32,079 nt of DNA from NCBI GenBank assembly GCA_013151415.1, contig JAADII010000117.1, forward strand, positions 27,197 to 59,275. Direction: 5' to 3'. Shown one piece after another: positions 6,638 to 15,093 of the stretch. The notes under the pieces are model-generated. The model searched no databases. It was not told the DNA's origin and saw only the letters and a list, made by a program, of their open reading frames with translations. The position numbers were made by a program, and so were the translations under genes. This DNA comes from Chloroflexota bacterium (GTDB lineage Bacteria > Chloroflexota > Anaerolineae > J102). The first letter of the stretch is position 1. Each line of letters begins with the position of its first letter.

Positions 6638-9568
6638 ATGCATCTCCAAGCCATCATTTTCGACCTCGACGGCGTCATCACCGACACAGCGGAATATCAT
6701 TATCGAGCCTGGAAGCGTCTGGCCGATGAGGAGGGCTATCCCTTTGACCGAACGGTGAACGAGCGATTGCGCGGGGTTTCGCGCCGAGCGTCGCTGGACA
6801 TCATTCTCGACGGTCGCAAGGTCGAGGAGGCGCGCATCGAGGAGATGATGGCGCGCAAGAATCGCTATTATGTGGAGATGCTGGCGCAGGTCTCGCCCGA
6901 TGACCTGTTGCCTGGGGTGGCGAAGTTGTTCCAAGAGTTGAAAGAGGCCGGGATCAAGATCGGCATCGGCTCGGCCAGCAAGAACGCCCGCGCGGTGCTG
7001 GAGCGGTTGGGCCTGATGGATTGGCTGGATGTCATCGCGGATGGACATAGCGTGCAGCAACCCAAACCCGCGCCCGACCTTTTCCTGTACGCGGCCCAGG
7101 AGATGGGCGTTTCGCCGGGGCTGTGCGCGGTGGTCGAGGACGCGGCCGCGGGGATCGATGCGGCCCTGGCCGCGGGCATGTGGGCCATTGGTCTGGGGCC
7201 GGAAAGCCGCGTCGGTCACGCGCACGCTCGTTTCGACAGCCTGGCCGAGGTGCATTTGGACGACATCTTGCAGGCGTTGGAGCAGGCCTCATGGATGGTT
7301 TACGAGGCGCGTTTCGAGCCGGAGCGATTGCATCACAAGGAGACGGTCTTCACCATCGGCAATGGCTATCAATGCATGCGGGGCGCGTTCGAGGAGGGGT
7401 ATCCGGGTGAGCATGGGGCCGCGTTTGTGCACCGTTTGTGGGATTACACCCCTCTCCATTTCGAGGAGTTGGCCAATATTCCGCGCTGGTGGGGCGCGGA
7501 CATCTGGGTGGATGGCGAGCGTTTTCGCCTGGATCGGGGCGAAGTGCTGAGCTATCGGCGGGACCTGGATTTGCGCACAGGATTGCTCACCCGCCGCGTG
7601 CGCTGGCGACCGCGTCCCGATGGCCCCCTGGTCGCGCTCACGTTTCGGCGTTTTGTGAGCCTGGCCGAGGCGCACGTGGGGGCCGTGCAGATAGATGTCG
7701 ATCTGGTGGAGGGCGAGGCCGAGGTGCGCATGCGAGCGGGTCTGGACGCGCACGCAACCAATCCCTTGCCGGCCGCGCCCGTGGATGATATGGGCCTGAT
7801 GCATTGGCGGTTGCTCCATCAGACCCAGGATGAATCGGAGGCGACCCTATTGGTGCAGACTCGCGCCAGCGAGGTGACCCTGGCCCTGGCTGCTTGCATC
7901 GAAGCCGAGAGAACAGGTTCCGTCGCCAAATCCGTCTCGAATGAGGCGATCCGCGCGACGTTTTGCGACGCCGACGGCCAGCCCGCGGCCGAGCGAAGCG
8001 TTCATTTGAGCGAAGGGGAAGGGCTGCGTTTGCAGAAATTCGTGGGCGTAGTCAGCGAGTTCGACGCGCTCAACCCTCATCGCACGGCCCTTCGCGTGGC
8101 TCGACAGGCCCGTTCCGCGGGTTGGGACGCGTTGTTCAAAGCCAACGCGCGGGCCTGGCAAGATGTGTGGGAGGCCGGCGACATCGAGGTGGAAGGGGAC
8201 ATCGAGGCGCAGATCGCCCTGCGTTTCAACCTTTTCCAACTCATCATCGCCGCGCCTCGCTTCACCGAATTCGCCAGCATTGGGGCCAAGACGCTGAGCG
8301 GGTTTGGCTATCGGCATCATGTGTTCTGGGACACCGACATCTTCATGCTGCCCTATTTCACCTACACCCAGCCGCACCTGGCGCGGAACATGCTCATGTA
8401 TCGCTATCACACCTTGCCAGCGGCCCGCGAAAAAGCCCGCGCTAACGGCCATGAGGGCGCTCAGTTCCCCTGGGAGAGCGCGTCCGACGGCCGCGAGGTC
8501 ACCCCCACCTGGGTTCCCCATCCCACCGATCCCACCCGACTCATTCGCATCTGGACGGGCGACATCGAGATTCACATCACCGCGGACATCGCCTACGCGG
8601 TCATGCAATACTGGCGGGTCACCGGCGACGACGCCTGGATGCGCGACTTCGGCGCGGAAATCGTGTTGGATGGGGCCAAGTTTTGGGCCAGCGCCGCGCG
8701 GTTGGAGGAGGATGGCCGCTATCATTACCGCGATGTCATCGGCCCGGATGAATATCACGACCATGTGGACGACAACGCCTACACCAACGCGCTGGCCAAG
8801 TGGCATTTGCAGACCGCGTTCGAGGTGCTGGACTGGCTGAAAACCCATTTTCCCGGCAAGCGCAGGCAGCTTGTTCTGGATTTGAAGCTCACGCCCGACC
8901 GGCTTTTGCACTGGCGCGACGTTATCGAGCGTTTGCACATACCCCAGGACGAAAAGAGCGGTCTCATAGAGCAATTTTCGGGTTATTTCGAGCTGCAAGA
9001 GCCGGATTTCGCGACATTGCGCGACCCCAACCGCACTCATTCCATGCAAACGCTTCTGGGCATCGAGGGTTGCGCGGCCACGCAGATCATCAAGCAGCCC
9101 GATGTGCTCATGTTGCAATATTTGCTGCCCGATTGGTTCGACGAGGGCCAGATGCGCGTGAACTACGATTATTATAACCCGCGCACCGATCACGAGCACG
9201 GGAGCAGCCTCGGCCCCAGCATCAGCGCGATCATGGCCGCGCGCGTGGGCGATATCGCCGCGGCTTACGAGCATTTCATGCGCGCCGCGCGCGCGGATTT
9301 GCAGGATGTCCGGCACAATGCCGGCGACGGCATTCATGGCGCCAGCGCCGGTGGTTTGTGGATGGCCGCGGTGTTTGGTTTTGGCGGCCTGGAAATACAA
9401 GACGATGGCTGGGTTGCGCGACCGCGGTTGCCGCGGCATTGGACGCGCCTGGCGTTTCGATTCATGCTGCGCGGGCGCTCCCACAGCGTCGAATTGACCC
9501 CCAACGCCAACAGCCCGCCACCCCAAAAAAGTGGCCGAGCCGTTTCTGATGTCTTGGCGGACGAGTGA
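6638..9568 (+). CDS. Bifunctional beta-phosphoglucomutase / GH65 disaccharide phosphorylase
   Basis: The fusion has 976 residues. Residues 1-215 are a HAD-family beta-phosphoglucomutase: nucleophile motif FDLDGV with Asp9 and Asp11, cap domain, IGIGSASKN, KPAPDLFL, and VVEDAAAGIDAA. Residues about 220-960 are a GH65 phosphorylase: IGNGYQCMRGAFEEG at its start, YRHHVFWDTDIFMLP in the (alpha/alpha)6 barrel, and IGPDEYHDH with the general-acid Glu at about residue 705. GH65 inverting phosphorylases split maltose, trehalose, kojibiose or nigerose with phosphate to beta-glucose 1-phosphate, which the HAD half converts to glucose 6-phosphate. Fusing the two channels the intermediate. The exact disaccharide cannot be read from sequence. 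ATG 6638 starts exactly at the HAD domain (MHLQAIIFDLDGV); upstream in-frame codons are repeat DNA. No ribosome site is visible. It lies between lacI and the sugar ABC genes. Confidence 0.93.
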   Translation: MHLQAIIFDLDGVITDTAEYHYRAWKRLADEEGYPFDRTVNERLRGVSRRASLDIILDGRKVEEARIEEMMARKNRYYVEMLAQVSPDDLLPGVAKLFQELKEAGIKIGIGSASKNARAVLERLGLMDWLDVIADGHSVQQPKPAPDLFLYAAQEMGVSPGLCAVVEDAAAGIDAALAAGMWAIGLGPESRVGHAHARFDSLAEVHLDDILQALEQASWMVYEARFEPERLHHKETVFTIGNGYQCMRGAFEEGYPGEHGAAFVHRLWDYTPLHFEELANIPRWWGADIWVDGERFRLDRGEVLSYRRDLDLRTGLLTRRVRWRPRPDGPLVALTFRRFVSLAEAHVGAVQIDVDLVEGEAEVRMRAGLDAHATNPLPAAPVDDMGLMHWRLLHQTQDESEATLLVQTRASEVTLALAACIEAERTGSVAKSVSNEAIRATFCDADGQPAAERSVHLSEGEGLRLQKFVGVVSEFDALNPHRTALRVARQARSAGWDALFKANARAWQDVWEAGDIEVEGDIEAQIALRFNLFQLIIAAPRFTEFASIGAKTLSGFGYRHHVFWDTDIFMLPYFTYTQPHLARNMLMYRYHTLPAAREKARANGHEGAQFPWESASDGREVTPTWVPHPTDPTRLIRIWTGDIEIHITADIAYAVMQYWRVTGDDAWMRDFGAEIVLDGAKFWASAARLEEDGRYHYRDVIGPDEYHDHVDDNAYTNALAKWHLQTAFEVLDWLKTHFPGKRRQLVLDLKLTPDRLLHWRDVIERLHIPQDEKSGLIEQFSGYFELQEPDFATLRDPNRTHSMQTLLGIEGCAATQIIKQPDVLMLQYLLPDWFDEGQMRVNYDYYNPRTDHEHGSSLGPSISAIMAARVGDIAAAYEHFMRAARADLQDVRHNAGDGIHGASAGGLWMAAVFGFGGLEIQDDGWVARPRLPRHWTRLAFRFMLRGRSHSVELTPNANSPPPQKSGRAVSDVLADE

Positions 9569-9767
9569 ACGGCCCGGCCCCCCATCCAACAGGCGCTTGC
9601 CGCGCTTGCCGGATTCAAACGGCCATTATACAGCACAGGGGTCGGGATTCGGCAAGACCGCGGGGAGCCATGAGACGACAGGAGGTGATGCGTCTGACCA
9701 TCTCAAACGCTGTTCCGATTCCCAATCTTTTCACCTATTTCAAAACGTATTCAGGAGGAGATTTCTC

Positions 9768-12347
9768 ATGAAACCTCGAAAATTGCTGATCCTGACCATT
9801 GTGTTGATGCTTGCTCTCGTGCTGGCCGCGTGTGGGGGCGCGAAAGAGGAGCCAACTCCCACCCCTCAGCCCGCTCCCACCAAGGCGCCTGAGCCGACCG
9901 AAGCGCCCGCGGCCACCGAAGCCCCCGCGGCCGAACCGGCCATGTATGGCGACTTGAAAGTCATCGATGTGGAGCCGGGCGCGACCATTGTTTTCTCGGG
10001 CTGGGGCGATGAGACCGAACAGCAGATCTACCGCGACTCCATCGAACGCTTCAAAGAGTTTTATCCCGATGTCACGGTGGATTATCAGCCCATCCCCGCG
10101 GATTTCCAAACCAAGCTCAAAGCCATGATGGCCGGCGGCACCGCGCCCGACGTGTTCTATGTGGACGATCAGCTTATGACCGCATTCGGGCCGAGCGGCC
10201 AGTTGTTGGCCCTGGACGATTACATGGCCGAGGCCGGGGCCAGCCGCGACGACTTCATCCCCGCGCTGCTGACCATTTTCACCCTGGACGGCAAGACCTA
10301 CGGCCTGCCCAAGGACTGGGGCACGCTGGGTCTGGTCTATTTGCCCGACGTGTTCGCCGAGGCCGGCATCGACGAGCCGACCGCGGACTGGACCTGGGAT
10401 GACCTGAAAGCCGCGGCCGAAGTCATCCGCGACAATACGGACAAGGGCGGCTTCTGTCAGAATGCCGATTGGGCCCGCTTTGCGCCCTGGGCCTTTGGCA
10501 ACGGCGGCGCGTATGCGACCGACGACTTCAGCGCGCCGCTCCTGAACACGCCCGAGGTCATCGAGGCCGCCAAGTATGTGACCGACATGTATAAGGACGG
10601 TTCCATCGTCACCTCGTCCGACGTGGGCGCGGGTTGGTGCGGCGAGGCCATCGGCAAGCAGCTTGTGGGCATGACCTACGAGGGCGGCTGGATGGTCAAC
10701 TTCATGCGCCAGAACTACCCCGATGTGAATTGGAAGGCCGTTGAGTTGCCTTCGGGTCCCAAGGGCAAGGCCGATGTGATCTTCACCAACGCCATCGGCG
10801 TCAACGCCAACACCAAGTATCCCAAGGCCGCGGCCGCGTTCACCATCTTCCTGACCAGCCGTTACAACCAGGCCGAGATCGTGAAGACCGGCTTCGCGTA
10901 CAGCACGCATCCCGACCAGCTCGATCTGGTGCAAGACCCCAACGACCGCGCCATCGCCGCGGGCGGCGCGTTCCCGCTGACGCGCGTGGCCTACTGGGGC
11001 CCGAACACGGGCAAGATCAACGACATCGTCTCCAAAGCCCTGGAGCGGGTCTATCTGGGTGAGCAGACGGTGGAGGAGAGCTTCGCCCAGGCCCATGAAG
11101 AGGCCAAGGAGTTCCTGACCGGCGGCGGTCAGGCGGCCGGGCCTATTGAAGCGCCGTCCGCTCCGGAAGGCGTGCCTATGATGGAGGTGGAATCGGGCGC
11201 GACCATCGTCTTCTCGGGCTGGGGTGACGAGACCGAGCAGCAGATCTACCGCGACTCCATCGAACGCTTCAAGGAGTTCTACCCCGATGTCACGGTGGAT
11301 TACCAGCCCATTCCCGCGGATTTCCAGACCAAGCTCAAGGCCATGATGGCCGGTGGGACCGCGCCCGATGTGTTCTATGTGGACGATCAGCTCATGACCG
11401 CATTCGGGCCGAGCGGCCAGTTGTTGGCCCTGGACGATTACATGGCCGAGGCCGGCGTCTCGCGCGATGACTTCATCCCCGCGCTGCTGACCATCTTCAC
11501 CCTGGACGGCAAGACCTACGGTCTGCCCAAGGACTGGGGCACGCTGGGTCTGGTCTATTTGCCCGACGCGTTCGCGAAGGCCGGCATCGACGAGCCGACC
11601 GCGGACTGGACCTGGGATGACCTGAAAGCCGCGGCCGAAGCCATCGCCGCGGAGGGAACCTACGCCGGCTTCTGCCAGAATGCGGACTGGGCCCGCTTCG
11701 CTCCCTTTGTCTTTGGCAACGGCGGCGCGTACGCCAGCGACGATTACACCACCGCGCTGCTGGACACGCCCGAGGTGAAGGAAGCCGCCGCTTTCATCCT
11801 CAGCATGAAGGAGTCGGGCGCGCTGGTCACCTCGTCCGATGTCGGCGCGGGCTGGTGCGGCGAAGCCATCGGCAAAGAGCTGGTGGGCATGACCTACGAG
11901 GGCGGCTGGATGGTCAACTTCATGCGCCAGAACTATCCTGATGTGGAATGGAAGGCCGTGGAGCTGCCCTCCGGCCCCAAGGGCAAGGCCGACGTGATCT
12001 TCACCAACGCCATCGGCGTCAACGCCAACACCAAGTATCCCAAGGCCGCGGCCGCGTTCACTCTGTTCGTGACCAGCCGCTACAACCAGGCCGAGATCGT
12101 GAAGACCGGCTTCGCGTACAGCACGCATCCCGACCAGCTCGACCTGGTGCAAGACCCCAACGACCGCGCCATCGCCGCGGGCGGCGCGTTCCCGCTGACG
12201 CGCGTGGCTTATTGGGGCCCGAACACGGGCAAGGTCAACGATGCCGTCTCCAAGGCGCTGGAGCGCATCTATCTGGGCGATCAGACCATCGACGAAAGCT
12301 TTGCTCAGGCCCAGGAAGAGGCGCAGGCCGCGCTTTCGGGCGAATAA
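9768..12347 (+). CDS. ABC sugar-binding lipoprotein with two tandem binding modules
   Basis: ATG 9768 follows a strong AGGAGGAG site, giving 859 residues. MKPRKLLILTIVLMLALVLA ending in AAC is a lipoprotein signal peptide (Cys22), followed by a Pro/Thr/Glu-rich tether (residues 25-60). Two family-1 (MalE-like) solute-binding modules then follow head to tail, at about residues 68-453 and 474-859. They are offset by exactly 406 codons and nearly identical (both begin with ATIVFSGWGDETEQQIYRDS). One middle block differs more (about 10,420-10,610 against 11,638-11,830). The linker between modules is about 20 residues, GGGQAAGPIEAPSAPEG-like. Only one lipid anchor exists, so one chain would present two sugar receptors to the downstream permeases. 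Normal family members have one module of about 400 residues. A misassembly of two genes is possible but the frame is perfect. Confidence 0.95.
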   Translation: MKPRKLLILTIVLMLALVLAACGGAKEEPTPTPQPAPTKAPEPTEAPAATEAPAAEPAMYGDLKVIDVEPGATIVFSGWGDETEQQIYRDSIERFKEFYPDVTVDYQPIPADFQTKLKAMMAGGTAPDVFYVDDQLMTAFGPSGQLLALDDYMAEAGASRDDFIPALLTIFTLDGKTYGLPKDWGTLGLVYLPDVFAEAGIDEPTADWTWDDLKAAAEVIRDNTDKGGFCQNADWARFAPWAFGNGGAYATDDFSAPLLNTPEVIEAAKYVTDMYKDGSIVTSSDVGAGWCGEAIGKQLVGMTYEGGWMVNFMRQNYPDVNWKAVELPSGPKGKADVIFTNAIGVNANTKYPKAAAAFTIFLTSRYNQAEIVKTGFAYSTHPDQLDLVQDPNDRAIAAGGAFPLTRVAYWGPNTGKINDIVSKALERVYLGEQTVEESFAQAHEEAKEFLTGGGQAAGPIEAPSAPEGVPMMEVESGATIVFSGWGDETEQQIYRDSIERFKEFYPDVTVDYQPIPADFQTKLKAMMAGGTAPDVFYVDDQLMTAFGPSGQLLALDDYMAEAGVSRDDFIPALLTIFTLDGKTYGLPKDWGTLGLVYLPDAFAKAGIDEPTADWTWDDLKAAAEAIAAEGTYAGFCQNADWARFAPFVFGNGGAYASDDYTTALLDTPEVKEAAAFILSMKESGALVTSSDVGAGWCGEAIGKELVGMTYEGGWMVNFMRQNYPDVEWKAVELPSGPKGKADVIFTNAIGVNANTKYPKAAAAFTLFVTSRYNQAEIVKTGFAYSTHPDQLDLVQDPNDRAIAAGGAFPLTRVAYWGPNTGKVNDAVSKALERIYLGDQTIDESFAQAQEEAQAALSGE
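9969..11126 (+). repeat. Direct repeat copy 1 (binding-protein module)
   Basis: This is the first copy of an intragenic direct repeat with an offset of 1218 bases. Long stretches match copy 2 with only scattered, mostly silent changes. The segment around 10,420-10,610 is clearly diverged. Confidence 0.9.
11187..12344 (+). repeat. Direct repeat copy 2 (binding-protein module)
   Basis: This is the second copy of the intragenic duplication and ends at the gene's stop. Residues around its start read VESGATIVFSGW against VEPGATIVFSGW in copy 1. Confidence 0.9.
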
Positions 12348-12366
12348 ACCTTCTCTTCTCCTCGTG

Positions 12367-12403
12367 ATCCTCCGGGGGGCCATCCCTTGGTCTCCCGGAG
12401 GAT
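12367..12403 (+). terminator. Strong stem-loop after the binding-protein gene, no T-run
   Basis: ATCCTCCGGG (12367-12376) pairs perfectly with CCCGGAGGAT (12394-12403) over a 17-base loop. There is no T-run, so it may protect the 3' end of the binding-protein message or partly terminate. Either would give more binding protein than permease, as in many mal-type operons (inference). Confidence 0.55.
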
Positions 12404-12702
12404 ATTCGATATGGATATTCGATATTGGGTATTGGATATTTGGTATTGAGTGATTACTTGTTTGAAATTTGAGCAACATCTTTTGCCGACGTTGACCAAA
12501 ATAGACGAAAGTAGGCTAATGTGGACGAAAGTAGACCAATGTAGACCAATGTAGACCAATATAGACCAAGTGCTACTTCGTCCATTTTCGTCTTATGGTC
12601 TATCTTCGTCTGCTTGCATGCCATTGGGTGTTCGTGAATATGGGGGAAATGCTCAATATCCAATATCCAATACCCAATACCCAGTACCCAATACCCAGTA
12701 TC
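12401..12702. repeat. Nested inverted low-complexity repeats between binding protein and permease
   Basis: This 371-base gap (12348-12718) has no gene. An outer left tract of GATATTGGGTATTGG-type units (12401-12450) is complementary in kind to an outer right tract of CCAATATCCAATACCC-type units (12654-12702). Inside these, GACGAAAGTAGACCAATG-type units (12495-12570) face TTTTCGTCTTATGGTCTATC-type units (12578-12611). All units are 7-12 bases and degenerate. Transcribed, the whole could fold into one long imperfect hairpin. Confidence 0.65.
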
Positions 12703-12718
12703 CAACCTGGAGCGTGCC

Positions 12719-13957
12719 ATGACCGCAACCACGAGCCAAACCTATGTGAAACCTCGCGAAGGTCATCCTCTGTTGGCGGCCATTGTCGCCTTTGTCATCG
12801 TCTTTTTCGTGATGACATGGGCGACCATTCTTTCCGCGCCCACCAAAGGCGCGCCCATCACCGACTTCAGCCGCTATATGCGCGAAGCCATGGCCACCGC
12901 GCCGGCCTTCATCTATTCGGGCATGGGGCTGGGCGTTCTCCTGGGCGCCGCCTTTGCAACCATGACCTATCGCGTATGGGGCGTGCGGCATAAGCGCCAG
13001 GATTTCATCGCCGCCTATATCTTCCTCGCGCCCTACCTTTTCGTCACCCTGATTTTCACCATCGGCGTGTTGATCTTCGCCTTTTACATCGCCTTTCACC
13101 GTTACGACATCTTCACCGACCCGGTGTTTGTGGGGCTGAAGAACTTTGAAAAAGCGTTCAAGTCCAAGGATTTCTTGCGTTCGCTGGTCAACGTGTTCTG
13201 GTATTCGCTGTTGGTGACCGTGATTCAGACCACGTTCGCCCTGCTGCTGGCCGTGTTTCTCAACCAGAAGATTCGAGGGCGCAATTTCTTCCGCACCGTG
13301 TTCTACACGCCCAGCGTGACCTCGTCGGTGGTGATTTCTTTGATATTTTGGTGGCTTTATCTGAAGACGGGTTATCTGAACTGGTTTTTCGACCAGGTGT
13401 GGTCGTGGTTCGGGGCCGAGTGGAAGGCCGTCAACTGGCTCAACGACCCGCGCGGGCTGTTTCAGCTCATCGCCCGCGCGTTCGGCGGCGACATCCCCTC
13501 CAAATACTGGTATCTGCGCGGCCCCAGCGTCACCTGGATGGCCATCATGTTTCAGAACATCTTCACCACCATTCCCACCTTCATGATCATGTTCCTGGCC
13601 GGATTGCAGGACATCCCCCAGAGCCTTTATGAGGCCGCAGACATCGACGGCGCTAACGATTGGCACAAGTTGCGCCATGTCACCATTCCCATGTTGCGGC
13701 CCATTATCTTGCTGGTGGTTGTGCTGGGAACCATCGGCACATTGCAGATTTTCGATCAGGTGAAGATTCTGACCAGCGGCGGGCCGTTGGGCACCACGCT
13801 CACGCCGGTTTACATCGTTTACACCGAGGCCCTGGGCACGCAAGGCCCCATTCAGATGGGCTACGCCTCGGCCCTGGCCTTTATTCTCTTTGTCATCATT
13901 TTCGTGTTCACCTTCCTGCAACGCCGCTACATCGAGCGCGAGACGGAGATGTATTGA
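12719..13957 (+). CDS. ABC sugar permease, MalF-like
   Basis: The 412-residue polytopic membrane protein starts at ATG 12719 with GGAG six bases upstream (12709-12712). Two extra N-terminal membrane helices (around residues 22-42 and 60-84) precede the six-helix permease core, which begins near FIAAYIFLAPYLFVTLIF. The EAA loop that docks the ATPase is clear: YEAADIDGANDWHKLRHVTI then PMLRP. With the next permease it forms the channel fed by the double binding protein. The extra N-terminal helices fit MalF-type subunits. It shares the opening MTATT with the next permease. Confidence 0.93.
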   Translation: MTATTSQTYVKPREGHPLLAAIVAFVIVFFVMTWATILSAPTKGAPITDFSRYMREAMATAPAFIYSGMGLGVLLGAAFATMTYRVWGVRHKRQDFIAAYIFLAPYLFVTLIFTIGVLIFAFYIAFHRYDIFTDPVFVGLKNFEKAFKSKDFLRSLVNVFWYSLLVTVIQTTFALLLAVFLNQKIRGRNFFRTVFYTPSVTSSVVISLIFWWLYLKTGYLNWFFDQVWSWFGAEWKAVNWLNDPRGLFQLIARAFGGDIPSKYWYLRGPSVTWMAIMFQNIFTTIPTFMIMFLAGLQDIPQSLYEAADIDGANDWHKLRHVTIPMLRPIILLVVVLGTIGTLQIFDQVKILTSGGPLGTTLTPVYIVYTEALGTQGPIQMGYASALAFILFVIIFVFTFLQRRYIERETEMY

Positions 13958-13986
13958 GAGGTTGAGGTTGAGGTTGAGGTTGAGGA
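13958..13986 (+). repeat. GAGGTT hexamer tandem repeat
   Basis: Four perfect GAGGTT units and a partial fifth (GAGGA) begin directly after the stop of the MalF-like gene. Copy number could vary by slippage. Confidence 0.85.
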
Positions 13987-13998
13987 GGGACGAACATT

Positions 13999-14082
13999 GA
14001 CGAAAAATAGACCGAGATAGACGATAAAGGATGTTGTCGCCTCAATTTCATGGTCTATTTTCGTCCTATCGTCCTTTGGTCT
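13999..14082. repeat. Inverted low-complexity repeat between the two permease genes
   Basis: GACGAAAAATAGACC and GATAGACGATAAAGGA units (13999-14031) face GGTCTATTTTCGTCCTATCG-type units (14051-14082). This is the same family as the tracts at 3926, 6465 and 12495. A separate small inverted repeat, AACTTTT-GG-AAAAGTT, follows at 14120-14135. Confidence 0.6.
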
Positions 14083-14170
14083 GGCTCGTCGAGGGCGCGT
14101 TTCCTAGACTTTGGCAAGAAACTTTTGGAAAAGTTGTACATTCGGTTGTTATCTCCAAGGAGAAGTTCCT

Positions 14171-15073
14171 ATGACCGCAACGACTGCGACGACCGCGAAA
14201 GTGGCCGTGAAGACCCCAAAGGGCGAAGAGCCGCAGTGGGGTCGATATGCGCTGACTTTCCTCAAATACTTTTTGCTGGTGACCCTGGGCCTGGTCGCGC
14301 TGACGCCCTTTATCCTGGCCTTTTTGGGCACCTTCAAGACCGACGCGGAGATCATCGCTTGGCCGCCCACCTTCTTGCCCAAGGAATGGTTGTGGGAAAA
14401 CTGGGTGAAGACCTGGCAAACCGATCTGGGCGAGGGCGCGACTTTCCCGCGCTGGTTGTTCAACACGGCCGTGGTGTCTTTGGGTTCCGCGGTCGCGCAG
14501 GTGGTGTTCTGTTCCATGTCCGCGTACGCGTTCGCTCGGCTGCGATTTCCCGGCCGCGACGCGGTGTTCGCGTTCATGCTGGCCAGCATGATGATCCCCG
14601 GCGCGGTGACGCTCATTCCGGCCTATGTGGTCATGACCAAGATCCGCTTCGTCAACACCTACTGGTCGTTGCTGGTTCCGGGCGCGGTGTCCGCGGGGAG
14701 CATCTTTTTGCTGACGCAGTTTCTCAAGGGCATTCCTATGGAGCTGGAGGAGGCCGCGTTTGTGGATGGCGCGTCCCGTTTTCGCATTTATAAAGATGTC
14801 ATTTTGCCCCTGTCGCGGCCCGCGCTGCTGACGGTGTTCATCTTGCAGTTCCAGGCCATGTGGAACGCGTTCCTTCCGCCCCTGCTCTACCTGAACACGC
14901 CCCGCATGTGGGTGCTCAATGTGGCGCTGACCGTATTCCAACAACAATACAAGGCGCAATGGAACCTGACCCTGGTCGCGGCCATGTTCAACGCCATTCC
15001 CATCCTTATCCTTTTCGCCTTCTTCAGCCGATATTACATCGAGGGCATCAGTTATGCGGGTCTGAAAGGGTGA
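14171..15073 (+). CDS. ABC sugar permease, MalG-like
   Basis: ATG 14171 follows AAGGAG (14157-14162) by 8 bases, giving 300 residues. An in-frame ATG at 14111 would lie upstream of this ribosome site and is rejected. A cytoplasmic N-terminus is followed by six membrane helices starting with YFLLVTLGLVALTPFILAFL. The EAA motif reads EEAAFVDGASRFRIYKDVIL then PLSRP. It pairs with the MalF-like subunit. No ATP-binding subunit gene is in the cluster, so a shared MsmK/MalK-type ATPase encoded elsewhere is expected. It ends 20 bases from the convergent E2 gene. Confidence 0.95.
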   Translation: MTATTATTAKVAVKTPKGEEPQWGRYALTFLKYFLLVTLGLVALTPFILAFLGTFKTDAEIIAWPPTFLPKEWLWENWVKTWQTDLGEGATFPRWLFNTAVVSLGSAVAQVVFCSMSAYAFARLRFPGRDAVFAFMLASMMIPGAVTLIPAYVVMTKIRFVNTYWSLLVPGAVSAGSIFLLTQFLKGIPMELEEAAFVDGASRFRIYKDVILPLSRPALLTVFILQFQAMWNAFLPPLLYLNTPRMWVLNVALTVFQQQYKAQWNLTLVAAMFNAIPILILFAFFSRYYIEGISYAGLKG

Positions 15074-15093
15074 TCTTTCGACATTGTCGGCAA

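Noticed and set aside
9738-9751. CAAAACGTATTC as a LacI operator before the binding-protein gene
   Set aside because: Only the CG core and three flanking bases match the TTAAACGTTTAA site; too weak to claim.
9531-9767. In-frame upstream extension of the double binding protein
   Set aside because: The lipoprotein signal peptide and strong ribosome site fix the start at 9768; the extension would also overlap the phosphorylase end.
9735-12479. Very long open frame antisense to the binding-protein gene (and similar ones over 7847-9589, 12653-13921 and 28335-32015)
   Set aside because: They mirror GC-rich coding on the plus strand, have low-complexity His/Gly/Arg-rich translations and no domains. 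The plus-strand genes are clear.
13958-13986. GAGGTT repeats as a phase-variation switch
   Set aside because: They lie after a stop codon and not in a promoter spacer or coding frame, so a switch role is not supported; kept only as a repeat.
15079-15089. CGACA-T-TGTCG as a bidirectional terminator between the convergent permease and E2 genes
   Set aside because: Five base pairs with a one-base loop and no T-runs; too weak.
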